Assembly: GCA_965214115.1 (NCBI GenBank)
Contig: CBDCAU010000004.1
Span: 62,001 to 126,000 of the forward strand
Origin: Owenweeksia sp965214115
Lineage (GTDB): Bacteria > Bacteroidota > Bacteroidia > Flavobacteriales > Schleiferiaceae
Reading direction: 5' to 3'
DNA length: 64,000 bases
Each line of letters opens with the position of its first letter. Position 1 is the stretch's first letter. Positions 24,490 through 33,372 of this stretch are shown piece by piece. Under the pieces are notes generated by a model. It saw only the letters and a program-made list of their open reading frames with translations. It did no database searches and was not told where the DNA came from. A program made the position numbers and the translations under genes.

Positions 24490-24509
24490 TTTGCGGTCGC
24501 CTAATTTTG
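24479..24509 (+). promoter_or_regulatory. Consensus Bacteroidota promoter of gluQ
   Basis: TTTG at 24479-24482, exactly 19 bases, TAATTTTG at 24502-24509; ATG at 24534. The -33 element is the right arm of the palindrome at 24461-24489. Confidence 0.8.
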
Positions 24510-24533
24510 TCCGCCGCTTTTAGTTTCAAAAAA

Positions 24534-25274
24534 ATGAACATCACCCGTTTTGCGCCCACGCCCAGCGGATTTCTGCACATCGGAAACCAGTTTTCGTTCG
24601 CCATCACGGCGCTGGTCGCGGAAAGGGAGGACGCGCAAATCCTGCTGCGGATTGACGATTTGGACAACGCCCGTTTCCGTCAAGAATATTTGGAAAACAT
24701 ATTCGCCACCTTGGAAATTTTAGATCTGAATTGGCAAATCGGCCCGAAAAACCCGCAAGATTTTATCGATAATTTTTCACAACAAAAGCGACTTTTTTTA
24801 TATCAAAATTATTTGGAAAAATTGTGGCAAAAAGAGTTGGTTTTTGCGTGCAAATGTTCCCGTAAAGATTTGCAAGACCGAAAGGAGGGAGGCTGCGCTA
24901 AAAATTGCCATAAAAAAAAGTATCCCAAAGAAACTAAAAACGCCGCTTGGCGCATCAAAACGGATGATCGAAAATTGACCGTCAAAACGTGGCCGAACGG
25001 CGAAATCCAAACTCAAATCCCCAAAGAAATGAAAGATTTTGTGGTGCGCCGCAAAGACGGGATTCCCGCTTACCAACTGGCCTCGCTGGCCGATGATTTG
25101 CACTTTGGGGTCAACTTGATCGTGCGTGGAGCGGATTTGTGGCCTTCCACTTTGGCGCAACTTTTTTTAGCTGAAATCTTGGAAGAAAAAGAATTTTTAA
25201 CAGCGCACTTTTTTCATCACACATTGATAAAAAACTGGAGAGGGGAGAAGCTGAGCAAAAGTGCGGGTGTTTAG
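24534..25274 (+). CDS. gluQ: Glutamyl-tRNA synthetase-like protein (GluQ type), C-terminally truncated
   Basis: Class I synthetase catalytic domain without an anticodon-binding domain, like glutamyl-Q tRNA(Asp) synthetase, which attaches Glu to queuosine in tRNA-Asp. The ATG at 24534 gives RFAPTPSGFLHIGN (HIGH motif). A zinc knuckle with CKCSRKDL and CAKNC follows, and KLSKSAG is the last motif. The chain stops one residue after KLSKSAG, about 35 residues earlier than is usual; the following DNA is a TTAGCAGTTTGCAATTGGC-type repeat, so repeat invasion probably replaced the C-terminus. The catalytic motifs are complete, so it may still work. Confidence 0.82.
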   Translation: MNITRFAPTPSGFLHIGNQFSFAITALVAEREDAQILLRIDDLDNARFRQEYLENIFATLEILDLNWQIGPKNPQDFIDNFSQQKRLFLYQNYLEKLWQKELVFACKCSRKDLQDRKEGGCAKNCHKKKYPKETKNAAWRIKTDDRKLTVKTWPNGEIQTQIPKEMKDFVVRRKDGIPAYQLASLADDLHFGVNLIVRGADLWPSTLAQLFLAEILEEKEFLTAHFFHHTLIKNWRGEKLSKSAGV

Positions 25275-25300
25275 CAGTTTGCAATTGGCAATCAGCAATA
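25271..25300. repeat. GCAGTTTGCAATTGGCAATCAGC-type low-complexity repeat
   Basis: A short run of the Bacteroidota repeat built from GCAGT/GCAAT units. It forms the gluQ stop region. A longer copy is at 28320-28409. It is followed by further low-complexity ACCCATC units up to the mscS gene. Confidence 0.6.
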
Positions 25301-25368
25301 GACAAAGGCGAAAAATGAGATACCACCACATCAGACACATTACTCATCCACCCATCACCCATCACCCA

Positions 25369-26301
25369 TCACTCCCTCGCCGCCGGCCCGCCCGCACCCG
25401 GTTTTCCTTCCCGCGCATTGTAATAAATCCGCTGCGTGGGATAGGCCAAATCGATATCCGAATGTTGCGCAAAAGCGCGCAAAACATCCTCCCAAATCGC
25501 TTCTTCTGAGCCGCGCCGCCGCCGGGGGTTTATCAGATAACGCATCGTAAAATTGACGCCGCTATCTTTTACGGAAGTATAAACGATCGGGGTCAATTTG
25601 CGGTACAAAATCATATATTTTCGCGAGGATTCCAACAAACTTTTTTCGGCGGCCTTGCTAAAATGGGTGGCGTGTTTGTTCACGATTTCATTTAAAATTT
25701 CCTTGGTTTTTTCCCAGTTGCTTTCAAAGGTCACCATCACGGAAATTTCGTTCCAAATATGCAGGAATCCCTGCGTATAATTGGCTTGGGAAGCGGTAAA
25801 AACTTTCCCGTTGGGGATGTGGATGATGCGGCCGGTGCTTTGGTCGGCGTCCACCCAGTTGCCGATTTCGTTCAGCGTAAACTGGAAAAAACGGATATCG
25901 ATGACATCGCCGGCGTTGCCGTCCACCTCAATGCGGTCGCCGATGGCAAACGGCTTGCGGACGATCAGAAAAAGCCAGCCCGCCAAATTGACAATCGGCG
26001 ATTGCAGGGCAATGGCCAAACCCGCGCTGAGCAAGCCAAAATAAGTGGCCACCGAATCGAACCGATCAATCCATATCGCGCTGATGATGACGATCAGCAG
26101 CACGTAATAGGTATTTTTGATGGCATTGTTCCAAGTATAACTGCCTTTGATGGAACGCGATTTCCGAAAGACAAAGCGCGAAACCCCGAAACGAACCAGC
26201 CACAAAACCACGATTACCACCAAACTGTAGAAAATCTTTTTCTGCGCGCTGGGCGGAATGAGCCAGTGGGATTCAATCCAAGAAGTAATCGATTCTACCA
26301 T
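25369..26301 (-). CDS. MscS-family mechanosensitive channel
   Basis: A 310-residue inner membrane protein: two or three N-terminal transmembrane helices (IFYSLVVIVVLWLVRFGV, VLLIVIISAIWI), the pore-lining YFGLLSAGLAIALQSPIVNLAGWLF helix of MscS (shown in parts), then the cytosolic beta domain with KPFAIGDRIEVDGNAGDVIDI and IIHIPNG. It releases solutes on hypo-osmotic shock. It lies tail-to-tail with gluQ. The 240 bp upstream contain the terminator of the next gene. Confidence 0.92.
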   Translation of the reverse strand: MVESITSWIESHWLIPPSAQKKIFYSLVVIVVLWLVRFGVSRFVFRKSRSIKGSYTWNNAIKNTYYVLLIVIISAIWIDRFDSVATYFGLLSAGLAIALQSPIVNLAGWLFLIVRKPFAIGDRIEVDGNAGDVIDIRFFQFTLNEIGNWVDADQSTGRIIHIPNGKVFTASQANYTQGFLHIWNEISVMVTFESNWEKTKEILNEIVNKHATHFSKAAEKSLLESSRKYMILYRKLTPIVYTSVKDSGVNFTMRYLINPRRRRGSEEAIWEDVLRAFAQHSDIDLAYPTQRIYYNAREGKPGAGGPAARE

Positions 26302-26482
26302 TGCGCAAATATCCTTTTTATTTCAACTTTTTCAAGAAACATTTTTTTCCGATAATCGGTATTATATTAAATTAAACTTGGAGGCGCTTATTGAATAGTC
26401 ACACCGTTTTCCCGTCCTTAAATTTTCCAGCGCCTTCCAAAGCAAGCGGCGGTGCGCAAATTTTGGAATTTCCCAAAACCAA

Positions 26483-26514
26483 AAAAAACCCCAAACTCGA
26501 AAGTCGGGGGTTTT
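26483..26514 (-). terminator. Intrinsic terminator of the TPR gene
   Basis: On the minus strand a CCCCC / GGGG stem around a short loop is followed by a run of eight T. It lies about 30 bases after the TPR gene's stop. Confidence 0.75.
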
Positions 26515-26541
26515 GCAATGCCTAAAAGATTTTCTGGGATT

Positions 26542-27849
26542 CTATCCCAATGCGTCAATCTTCGCTTGGGTTTCTTGCGCTTTTTCTAACATCCTCAATT
26601 TATAGTACACCTCTTTGAGTGCGTTCAGCGTGTCGCGGTCTTGGGGGTCTATTGCGTGCGCTTTTTCAAAATGTGGCAGCGCGGCCCCAAATTCTTTTTT
26701 CTGCTCCTCCTGTAGTTTGTTGTACTTGGTCTTTTCGCTCAGCTTCAGCTTGTTCATCTCTTCGGTCAGCTCGTTGGCCCGCTCAATGTGGATGAGGCCC
26801 ATCATATAGCGCGGATCCAAATAGTCATCGTCCAAGGCAATGGCGGCGCGGTAGGCTTCCTTGGCGGCTTCGTTGCTGTCCATCGAAGTTTGCAGGATAT
26901 AGCCTTTTATATAATGGAACAGTTTGTCGTCGGGGTTTTTGGCGATGGCGCTGTTCAGGTTGGCCAGTGCCTTATCGTAATTTTTGTTGTCCAAAAACGT
27001 CTGCAGCTCGGCGCGCAGCAGCGATTCGTTGTCGGGAAATTTCTGTCGCCCCTCGGCCACCAGTTGATCATACTTGGCTGTGTCGCCCGCCTTCTTGTTT
27101 AGGTTGGCCGCCGTGATGTACAGGTCGGGCCGCACGTCGCCCTCCACTTTCGCATCCTTGAACTTTCCAGATTTCATCACCAAATCCAATTCGTCTTGAT
27201 TGGCAAATTCCTGTTGCTGCCCTGTTTCGATTTCCGTGGCCGTATAGCGCAACCCCTTGTATTCCATCTGCATCAGGTCTTGGTAAATCTTGAGCGCCTC
27301 CTCGGTCTTGCCATCGTTCTGTGCCATCAGCGCGGCGTTGTAATACATTGAGGTGTCGGTGCTGTTCAGGTATTTTTTCTTGAAATTGTAGGTTTCCAAA
27401 AACTTGTCATAAGCCTCCCCATATTTTTTCTCGTTGGATGCCTCTATGCCCTGCGTCGCGATTTGGTTGGCGATCAGCGGCAGCTTTTGCCGGCCCTCCT
27501 CGGAGTAGCGTTCCTTGCCGGCTTGCTTTTCGTAGGACAGCAATTTTTCGATGGCCGTTTTGGATTTTTCCAAAGCATTGGCATCCAGCGCTTTGATGGC
27601 TGGGTCTTCGCTGGTGGCTATCTGCAAGTTGATGATGCCTTGGTACAGATAGAATTTCGTGAGGTCTTTTTCCCTCACGTTCCCCTCCCCTTTCTTTTCT
27701 ATGATTAGGGCCGCTTCTGAAATATGCTCTTTCGCTTCGGCCAAGCCGCCCGGATTGCGCAGGGCGATAATGGCGCTCGAAATCTGTGGGCTTTGGGCAA
27801 TGGCGCCGGCCCCTATCATCAAGGCCGCTATTGTCACTATCTTTTTCAT
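26542..27849 (-). CDS. Exported TPR protein
   Basis: A 435-residue protein whose ATG at 27849 opens a signal peptide (MKKIVTIAALMIGAGAIAQ). Several tetratricopeptide-like helical pairs follow, for example YNAALMAQNDGKTEEALKIY, AIAKNPDDKLFHYIKGY and FEKAHAIDPQDRDTLNAL. TPR arrays scaffold protein complexes; the partner is unknown. A TAATTTTG -7 box on the minus strand (27871-27878) sits 22 bases ahead of the ATG, and a clear terminator follows. Confidence 0.85.
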   Translation of the reverse strand: MKKIVTIAALMIGAGAIAQSPQISSAIIALRNPGGLAEAKEHISEAALIIEKKGEGNVREKDLTKFYLYQGIINLQIATSEDPAIKALDANALEKSKTAIEKLLSYEKQAGKERYSEEGRQKLPLIANQIATQGIEASNEKKYGEAYDKFLETYNFKKKYLNSTDTSMYYNAALMAQNDGKTEEALKIYQDLMQMEYKGLRYTATEIETGQQQEFANQDELDLVMKSGKFKDAKVEGDVRPDLYITAANLNKKAGDTAKYDQLVAEGRQKFPDNESLLRAELQTFLDNKNYDKALANLNSAIAKNPDDKLFHYIKGYILQTSMDSNEAAKEAYRAAIALDDDYLDPRYMMGLIHIERANELTEEMNKLKLSEKTKYNKLQEEQKKEFGAALPHFEKAHAIDPQDRDTLNALKEVYYKLRMLEKAQETQAKIDALG

Positions 27850-27870
27850 CGTGTTTATCTGGTTTTTTTG

Positions 27871-27878
27871 CAAAATTA
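27871..27878 (-). promoter_or_regulatory. Candidate -7 element of the TPR gene
   Basis: TAATTTTG on the minus strand, 22 bases before the ATG. No good TTTG is found at 19-base spacing, so support is partial. Confidence 0.45.
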
Positions 27879-28016
27879 ACATTGAATGTATCAATCGGAA
27901 GCCAAAGATTGTTCCACTATCGTAAAGAGTGCCTTTTGGAAAAGACGTTGCCCCGTTCACCAAAACCTTCTTAAAGTTGTATCGTTGTATTGGCATTATT
28001 TTAAAATAAGGAAAAT

Positions 28017-28313
28017 ATGAAAATGGATTTGCAAACCGTGGGATTCCACGCCACCGAAGATTTGACCAACTACGCCCGCCAAAAAGCCGAGGGCCTGACC
28101 AAATATTACGACCAAATAGTGGGCGCCGAAATCTACCTGAAACTGGAGCCGGACGGCCAAGAAAACAAAAAGGCCGAGATAAAACTGAACATCCCCGGCA
28201 ATGATATTTATGCTGAAAGCACTAACGGCAAATTCGAGGGCGCCATCAACCAAAGCTGCGACAAGCTGAAAGCGCAGATTCGGAAACTGAAAACCAAGAT
28301 GAGCACGTATTGA
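28017..28313 (+). CDS. hpf: Ribosome hibernation-promoting factor (HPF/RaiA family)
   Basis: A 98-residue short-type HPF that binds the 30S decoding centre in stationary phase and prevents translation. Family pattern: LQTVGFHATEDLTNYARQK, the KYYDQIVGAEIYLKL strand, and a C-terminal helix (EGAINQSCDKLKAQIRKLK). It lacks the long C-terminal dimerisation domain of long HPF. The ATG at 28017 fits; a second ATG lies two codons later. Confidence 0.92.
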   Translation: MKMDLQTVGFHATEDLTNYARQKAEGLTKYYDQIVGAEIYLKLEPDGQENKKAEIKLNIPGNDIYAESTNGKFEGAINQSCDKLKAQIRKLKTKMSTY

Positions 28314-28319
28314 GGATAG

Positions 28320-28409
28320 TTAGCAGTCAGCAATGGGCAGTCGGCAATTAGCAGTTGAAAATCAAAAGATTGGACATTTGCAAACTGCCCATTGCAAAAC
28401 TGCAAACTG
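28320..28409. repeat. GCAGT/GCAAT-unit repeat
   Basis: Low-complexity stretch made of GCAGTC, GCAATG and GCAAACTG units, partly self-complementary between its ends (28345-28355 and 28400-28409). Same family as 25271-25300. Confidence 0.65.
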
Positions 28410-28416
28410 AACAAGA

Positions 28417-28608
28417 ATGGAATACGTGACCCACGGCCACTGGCTTTTCGCCGGTATTTTTTTGCTGCTTTTCCTGTTCTTTTTGGGATGGGCGTACCGC
28501 AAAGATTTGAGCCTCCACAAAATCCACTACGGAAAAACGGTGTACGTGGCGGTAGGCATCGTGCTGGTGCTTTTCGTGTTTTATGTGGCCAAGCAGTTTC
28601 TTTTATAA
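28417..28608 (+). CDS. Small two-helix membrane protein, 63 aa
   Basis: Two strongly hydrophobic helices (LFAGIFLLLFLFFLGWAY and VYVAVGIVLVLFVFYVAKQF) joined by a basic loop, so an inner-membrane hairpin. I do not recognise it; small subunits of respiratory oxidases look similar, but no oxidase genes are near. Codon use and composition match the neighbours. The 130 bp downstream hold only repeat-like sequence. Confidence 0.6.
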   Translation: MEYVTHGHWLFAGIFLLLFLFFLGWAYRKDLSLHKIHYGKTVYVAVGIVLVLFVFYVAKQFLL

Positions 28609-28740
28609 AAAGAAGTGTTAATGAGTTTTTAGGTTATTGAGTTATTTTGGCATTCCTGTTTGTGTCAGATTTGTCAGGAGGTTTTATAATATGCAGTCTT
28701 AATAACCTCTATTAACTTGCTTACCCAATCACTCAAAACA

Positions 28741-29769
28741 ATGCCCGCCCTCAACGAAATCAAGTTCAAGAAACCCATCTACCCCGTGAGGGAGGGCTTG
28801 GCCGACTACCTGAACAACCACGGGCGCACCTACCAAATCCCCATTGAATACGCGGACTTGCGGCGCTACGAGCAAGCCTTCGCAAAACTGGACGACGACG
28901 GCCGCCCCACCCTGTGGCAAACCGTGGTGTACAGCCAGTGGGAAATGGACGACATCCATAAAAGTCTGGTGGATTTGTACCAGATCTTGATTGGCGACGG
29001 TTCGCACCTGGATCATCTCAAAGTGGATAGCGTGGACTTCTGCGCTTATGGGAATTCCCAGCCCTTCCGCATCAAAATCCTGAATCAGCTCAACGACAAC
29101 CACGATTATTATTATATAAAAAAAGCCGACGCCAGCCGCGTGTACGGCTTGGAAATGGAGCACCTCCTCTCCCCCAACAAAATCAATTATGCCTACGCGC
29201 GGGACACGCTGGTGGAAGAGCACATCATCGGGATTCCCGGCGATGATTTTATAGAATTGTTGAAAAAATTCCCCGAGGCGCACAACGAAGTGCGGCTGGC
29301 CAAGGAATTCGTGAAATTCAACGAGCGCTGCTTCGTGCAGTTGCTGGGCGATATGCGCGCGTACAACTGGGTGGTGGTGGTCAATCAAGATTTTGACCAG
29401 ATCCAGTACCGCATCCGCAGCATCGACTTTGACCAGCAGACCTACGAAGGCCGCCACCGGATTTACCTCCCCCAATTTTATAAAGAAAACTTGGACTACG
29501 TAAAACTGACCCAGCGGAAAATGAGCATTCCCACCGCGCAGCAGTATGTAAACGAAGAGCAGGCCCACCTCCGCAAACGCTACCAGCACGGCGAAAGCCA
29601 GTTTGTGGAATTGATGCAAATAATGAAAACCGACACCCTGAGCGACGCCGGCCGTACCCGCCAATTAGCCAAAGAACTGGCAAAAGTGTATGGCAACAAC
29701 GATTTCAAAAAATGCGGAACAATGGCGGAAATCTTGGAAATGAACGTCAAGGCGCGGCTGGGCATCTGA
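28741..29769 (+). CDS. Conserved hypothetical protein with a kinase-like segment
   Basis: A 342-residue soluble protein. The ATG at 28741 (MPALNEIKFKKPIYPVREGL) is preferred to an upstream TTG. Residues of about 205-235 read FVQLLGDMRAYNWVVVV, a short loop, and IRSIDFDQQTYEGR. The GD...N...DFD spacing is reminiscent of the catalytic loop and metal motif of aminoglycoside/HipA-type kinase folds, but no clear Gly-rich loop is visible. I treat it as unassigned; the kinase idea is inference. Confidence 0.7.
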   Translation: MPALNEIKFKKPIYPVREGLADYLNNHGRTYQIPIEYADLRRYEQAFAKLDDDGRPTLWQTVVYSQWEMDDIHKSLVDLYQILIGDGSHLDHLKVDSVDFCAYGNSQPFRIKILNQLNDNHDYYYIKKADASRVYGLEMEHLLSPNKINYAYARDTLVEEHIIGIPGDDFIELLKKFPEAHNEVRLAKEFVKFNERCFVQLLGDMRAYNWVVVVNQDFDQIQYRIRSIDFDQQTYEGRHRIYLPQFYKENLDYVKLTQRKMSIPTAQQYVNEEQAHLRKRYQHGESQFVELMQIMKTDTLSDAGRTRQLAKELAKVYGNNDFKKCGTMAEILEMNVKARLGI

Positions 29770-29911
29770 GATTTTTCTTTAGGAATTTCGTGGGTTTTCA
29801 TTTTTTTATAAAAAAAGAACGGCGCGCCGCGAACCTAATCGGGCGTGTCAAGTTTTGCGGTAAGTCCATTTTTTAAAAAAAAATGGCCATTCACCCAACT
29901 CCTATTAAATT

Positions 29912-30274
29912 ATGTTTCTACTAAAAGCATTGGTCACTTTTTTCGTCACGGCGGCGGTCATTTATCTCTCCGCGCGATTTATGAAGAAAGTGCACATCAA
30001 AAGTTTTGGCTCGGCCGTCATCGTGGCGTTGCTGATAGCGGTCTTCAATTTTCTGATTGGCTGGCTGCTCCGCTTCGTGTTCCATTTGGCCACCTTCGGC
30101 ATCCTTTATTTTACGGGGCTTTCCATCGTCATTTCCATCGTGGTGAATGCCATCATCATCGAAATAGTGGACCAAGTGATGAAAGGGTTTGATACGGACG
30201 GCTTCCTGCCCAGTTTGCTGTTGGCGGTGATTTTGGCCGTGGCCAATGGTATCGTTGGCGCGCTGCTGTTCTGA
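29912..30274 (+). CDS. Phage holin family 4-like small membrane protein
   Basis: A 120-residue membrane protein with four predicted helices (ALVTFFVTAAVIYLSARFM; VIVALLIAVFNFLIGWLLRF; LYFTGLSIVISIVVNAIII; LLLAVILAVANGIVGALLF). It matches the widespread Bacteroidota proteins annotated as phage holin family, which are usually chromosomal membrane proteins of unknown role, not lysis holins. No other phage gene is nearby. Confidence 0.8.
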   Translation: MFLLKALVTFFVTAAVIYLSARFMKKVHIKSFGSAVIVALLIAVFNFLIGWLLRFVFHLATFGILYFTGLSIVISIVVNAIIIEIVDQVMKGFDTDGFLPSLLLAVILAVANGIVGALLF

Positions 30275-30397
30275 AAAATGCCGCCATTCCAACTTTTTTT
30301 TTAACCCAAAATTTCTTCGCAGAATAATCGGTGGCCACTTTTTAAGAATTGAAAATAAGCGGCCTCGCCAAACCGTGGCATTTTTGTCAGGCAAAAC

Positions 30398-30428
30398 TTT
30401 CGCCAACAAGCAAGAAGTAGTACATTTG
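30398..30428 (+). promoter_or_regulatory. Bacteroidota-type promoter of the PAS histidine kinase
   Basis: TTTC (30398-30401), exactly 19 bases, TACATTTG (30421-30428); the ATG follows at 30448. Confidence 0.7.
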
Positions 30429-30447
30429 AAGGATTTTTTTTTTAGAA

Positions 30448-31608
30448 ATGCCAAACGAAGCCTTACAAGAATTCTTTTTGAAAAAGCCAATGCGGGATGA
30501 ACTCCACGCTGGCGACATTTCGCAGCAGTTGCCCGAAATGATTTTCCAATACCAAAGGAAGCCAGATGGCATCGGCCGTTTTCTCTACGTATCCCCCTCC
30601 GCCCACAAGATTTTTGGATACCCCGCCCGCCTCATCATCAATAATGAGAAACTGGCTTGGAACGCCGTGCATCCCGACGACGCGGAAAAGCTGCGCCAGC
30701 GACTGGATGCCAGCGCCGAGGCAATGGCCGATTTCCGCTGGGAGGGTCGCGTGATAGACCGCCAAAACTATCAACTGCAATGGATAACCGCCTCCGCACG
30801 CCCCAAGGCGGGCCCCGATGGCGCGGTGATCTGGAACGGCGTGATGCACGATGTGTCTCGCCTGAAACAGGATCACATCGAAATGAAACACGCGTCAGAA
30901 AAGGCCGAGGAAAACGCGCAGATCCGCGAGGACGCGCTGGCCGTGCTGAGCCACGAGCTGCGCACGCCACTGAACGGCATCTTGGGCGTGGTGCAGCTGA
31001 TGGAAATGGACGCGCGCCCCGACCAAACGGAATACCTGCGACTGATGAAAGGCTCAGCGGAAAACTTGATGGGGATGATCAACAATATACTGGACAACAG
31101 TAAGTTGAACGCCGGAAAAATGAAAATCGGCAATCAAGAAATCCATTTGCAGCAGTTTATGCAATTCTTGCGCAGCACCCACGCGGCGCGCGCCGAGCAG
31201 AAGCAAATCCAGCTCCTGTTCAACGTGGAAAAGGCGATGCCCAAAGGGTTTAAAAGCGACGAAATGGTGCTGAACCAAATCCTTAACAACTTGATCGGCA
31301 ACGCGGTGAAATTTACCAACAACGGAAAGGTGGAACTGGAAATCCAACCGTTGCAAGAATTCCCACAGCAGCTCCTCACCCGCTTTGCCGTAAAAGACAC
31401 GGGGCCGGGCATTTCCGAAACCGATCAGCAAACCATCTTTGAAAAATATGCCCAAGCCGAAAGCGCCCAAAACCACATCGGCGGAACGGGGCTTGGGCTC
31501 AGCCTTTGCCAGCGCTTTCTTACGCTGCTCGGTTCCGAGTTGCGGGTAAAATCCAAGGTGGGAGAAGGCAGCCAATTCTATTTTGACTTGGTGGTGGATA
31601 AAGTGTAA
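30448..31608 (+). CDS. PAS-domain sensor histidine kinase
   Basis: A 386-residue soluble two-component kinase. An N-terminal PAS/PAC domain (about residues 20-140; YVSPSAHKIFGYPARLI, then WNGVMHDVSRLKQ) is followed by a HisKA domain with the phospho-acceptor in LSHELRTPLNGILG and a HATPase domain with NLIGNAVKF (N box), DTGPGIS (G1) and GGTGLGLSLC (G2). No transmembrane segment is seen, so it senses a cytoplasmic signal. No response regulator is adjacent, so the partner is elsewhere. Confidence 0.95.
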   Translation: MPNEALQEFFLKKPMRDELHAGDISQQLPEMIFQYQRKPDGIGRFLYVSPSAHKIFGYPARLIINNEKLAWNAVHPDDAEKLRQRLDASAEAMADFRWEGRVIDRQNYQLQWITASARPKAGPDGAVIWNGVMHDVSRLKQDHIEMKHASEKAEENAQIREDALAVLSHELRTPLNGILGVVQLMEMDARPDQTEYLRLMKGSAENLMGMINNILDNSKLNAGKMKIGNQEIHLQQFMQFLRSTHAARAEQKQIQLLFNVEKAMPKGFKSDEMVLNQILNNLIGNAVKFTNNGKVELEIQPLQEFPQQLLTRFAVKDTGPGISETDQQTIFEKYAQAESAQNHIGGTGLGLSLCQRFLTLLGSELRVKSKVGEGSQFYFDLVVDKV

Positions 31609-31739
31609 ATCGGTTGTCGGTTGTAAATGAACCGTTAACAATACGCGCTATTTCTTCAGAAATACCATCGGGTTTCTATCCAGTTGCAGATTTTACGATT
31701 GCCATTCCTCCCCCCTACTTTTACGGCAAAATTCTTTCG

Positions 31740-33065
31740 ATGAAAAAAATTCTTTTTCTGATTCCCTTTTTGTATGGGATTGAAAACCAAGCACAAAACG
31801 CCGAAATCCAAGCGGGGCCGATGTTGGGCTACGCTGAAATGAAGGAGGCCGTGGTGTGGGTGCAAACCACGGAGTCAGCCGAAATTTGGGCGGTTTACGA
31901 TGATTTGTCCACCCCAGAAATCGAAGCGTTTGAAACCGAAAAAGTGCAAACTGTGACCCACGATGGCCATACTGCTAAACTCTATTTCACCAAAGTGAAC
32001 GCGGGCAAAGAATACGCTTACACGCTGAAAATCAACGGGAAAGATTTTCAAAAAGACTATTACAAATTTAAGACAGCCCCGAACTGGGAATTCCGCACCG
32101 ACCCGCCGGCTTTCAAAATGGCAATGGGAAGTTGCGCCTACATCAACGAGGGCGACTACGACCGCCCCGGAAAAGCGTACGGCGGTGATTATCAAATCTT
32201 TGAAAGCATCTTGGAGAAAAAGCCCGACGCGATGCTCTGGCTGGGCGACAATATTTACCTACGCCCCGCCGACTGGTGGACGCGCACCGGATTCATCGGC
32301 CGCTACACCCACACCCGCAGCCTGCCGCAGATGCAAAAACTGCTGGCCAGTTGCAACCATTTCGCCACTTGGGACGACCACGATTTTGGCCCAAACGATG
32401 CCACCGGAAGTTGGGTGCAAAAAGATTTGGCCTTGGAAATGTTCCAGAAATTTTGGGTCAACCCCACTTTTGGATACTCTGATTTACAGGGGATTATGAG
32501 CGGTTTCGTGTATATCGACCTTCCTTTTATTTTGATGGACAACCGTTTTCACCGCACCGAAAATTTTGAAAAAGGTGAAAAGCAAATTTTTGGGAAGGCG
32601 CAGTCCGACCGGATGATTGATTTGCTGAAATACAGCCAAGCGCCGTTCAAAATCGTGGCCGTGGGCGGGCAGTTTTTAAACACCGCCCAAGTGTACGAAA
32701 ACCACGCGAATTATAGCGAAGAGCGAAATTACATTTTGCAACGCATTGAGGAAGAGGATATTAAAGGCGTTATTTTCGTCAGTGGCGACCGCCATCACGG
32801 CGAAGTGTCCGAACTGGAACTGCCCAACGGAAACAAAATATGGGAAATCACCACCTCGCCGCTGACGGCTGGGCCGGCCAGCAGGGTGGAAGAAACTAAC
32901 GAAAACCGCGTGGAAGGGACGCTCATCACCCAGCGCAATTTTGCGGTGCTGGAAGTATCGGGAAAGTTCCGCGCGCGGAAAGTGAAATTTGTTTTCTACG
33001 ATTCGGACGGCCAAGAATTGCAGGTGTTTGAAATCGACTCCGCTGACGTTTATGGGAAGAAATAA
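31740..33065 (+). CDS. PhoD-like alkaline phosphatase/phosphodiesterase
   Basis: A 441-residue exported metallophosphatase. The ATG at 31740 opens a signal peptide (MKKILFLIPFLYGIENQAQN). An N-terminal beta-sandwich lies at about residues 20-115. The catalytic domain has GSCAYINEGDYD, the metal motifs LWLGDNIYLRPADWW and ATWDDHDFGPND, and VSGDRHHGEVSEL near the end. It releases phosphate from organic esters or diesters outside the cytoplasm. A strong terminator at 33118-33156 follows. Confidence 0.92.
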   Translation: MKKILFLIPFLYGIENQAQNAEIQAGPMLGYAEMKEAVVWVQTTESAEIWAVYDDLSTPEIEAFETEKVQTVTHDGHTAKLYFTKVNAGKEYAYTLKINGKDFQKDYYKFKTAPNWEFRTDPPAFKMAMGSCAYINEGDYDRPGKAYGGDYQIFESILEKKPDAMLWLGDNIYLRPADWWTRTGFIGRYTHTRSLPQMQKLLASCNHFATWDDHDFGPNDATGSWVQKDLALEMFQKFWVNPTFGYSDLQGIMSGFVYIDLPFILMDNRFHRTENFEKGEKQIFGKAQSDRMIDLLKYSQAPFKIVAVGGQFLNTAQVYENHANYSEERNYILQRIEEEDIKGVIFVSGDRHHGEVSELELPNGNKIWEITTSPLTAGPASRVEETNENRVEGTLITQRNFAVLEVSGKFRARKVKFVFYDSDGQELQVFEIDSADVYGKK

Positions 33066-33117
33066 AAGCACATTTTCGGAGGACTAAATTCTCAACCTTT
33101 AGATGTGGGAATGGGGA

Positions 33118-33156
33118 GACCTGACAGATTTTAAAACCTGTCAGGTCTTTTTTTTT
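33118..33156 (+). terminator. Intrinsic terminator after the PhoD gene
   Basis: A ten-base perfect stem GACCTGACAG / CTGTCAGGTC with a ten-base A/T-rich loop, followed by ten T. Confidence 0.92.
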
Positions 33157-33343
33157 TGCGGAATAAAATCTCCACCTACTTCAGAATTCCTAAATTTACT
33201 TTTGTTAAAAATTTGTTCCAAAACTTTGATTATCTGTTTTTTGAAAGGCTTTAACTAAACAATAAATTTCATCCCTTTCGACTCAATTTGATTTATCCAA
33301 TTGTCTTTTTTCCAATCTGTTTTTTCGCATCAAACCCGCGCTT

Positions 33344-33351
33344 TACATTTG
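33344..33351 (+). promoter_or_regulatory. Candidate -7 element of the Xre gene
   Basis: TACATTTG, 21 bases before the ATG at 33373. The -33 position carries only a T-run. Confidence 0.45.
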
Positions 33352-33372
33352 CAAAATATTCTGTTTTACAAA

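Noticed and set aside
28729..29664. Long minus-strand ORF opposite the 28741-29769 gene
   Set aside because: Antisense shadow; the plus-strand protein has normal composition and a proper start.
29912..30274. Phage holin as sign of a phage remnant
   Set aside because: This family is common as a stand-alone chromosomal gene in Bacteroidota and no phage genes are adjacent.
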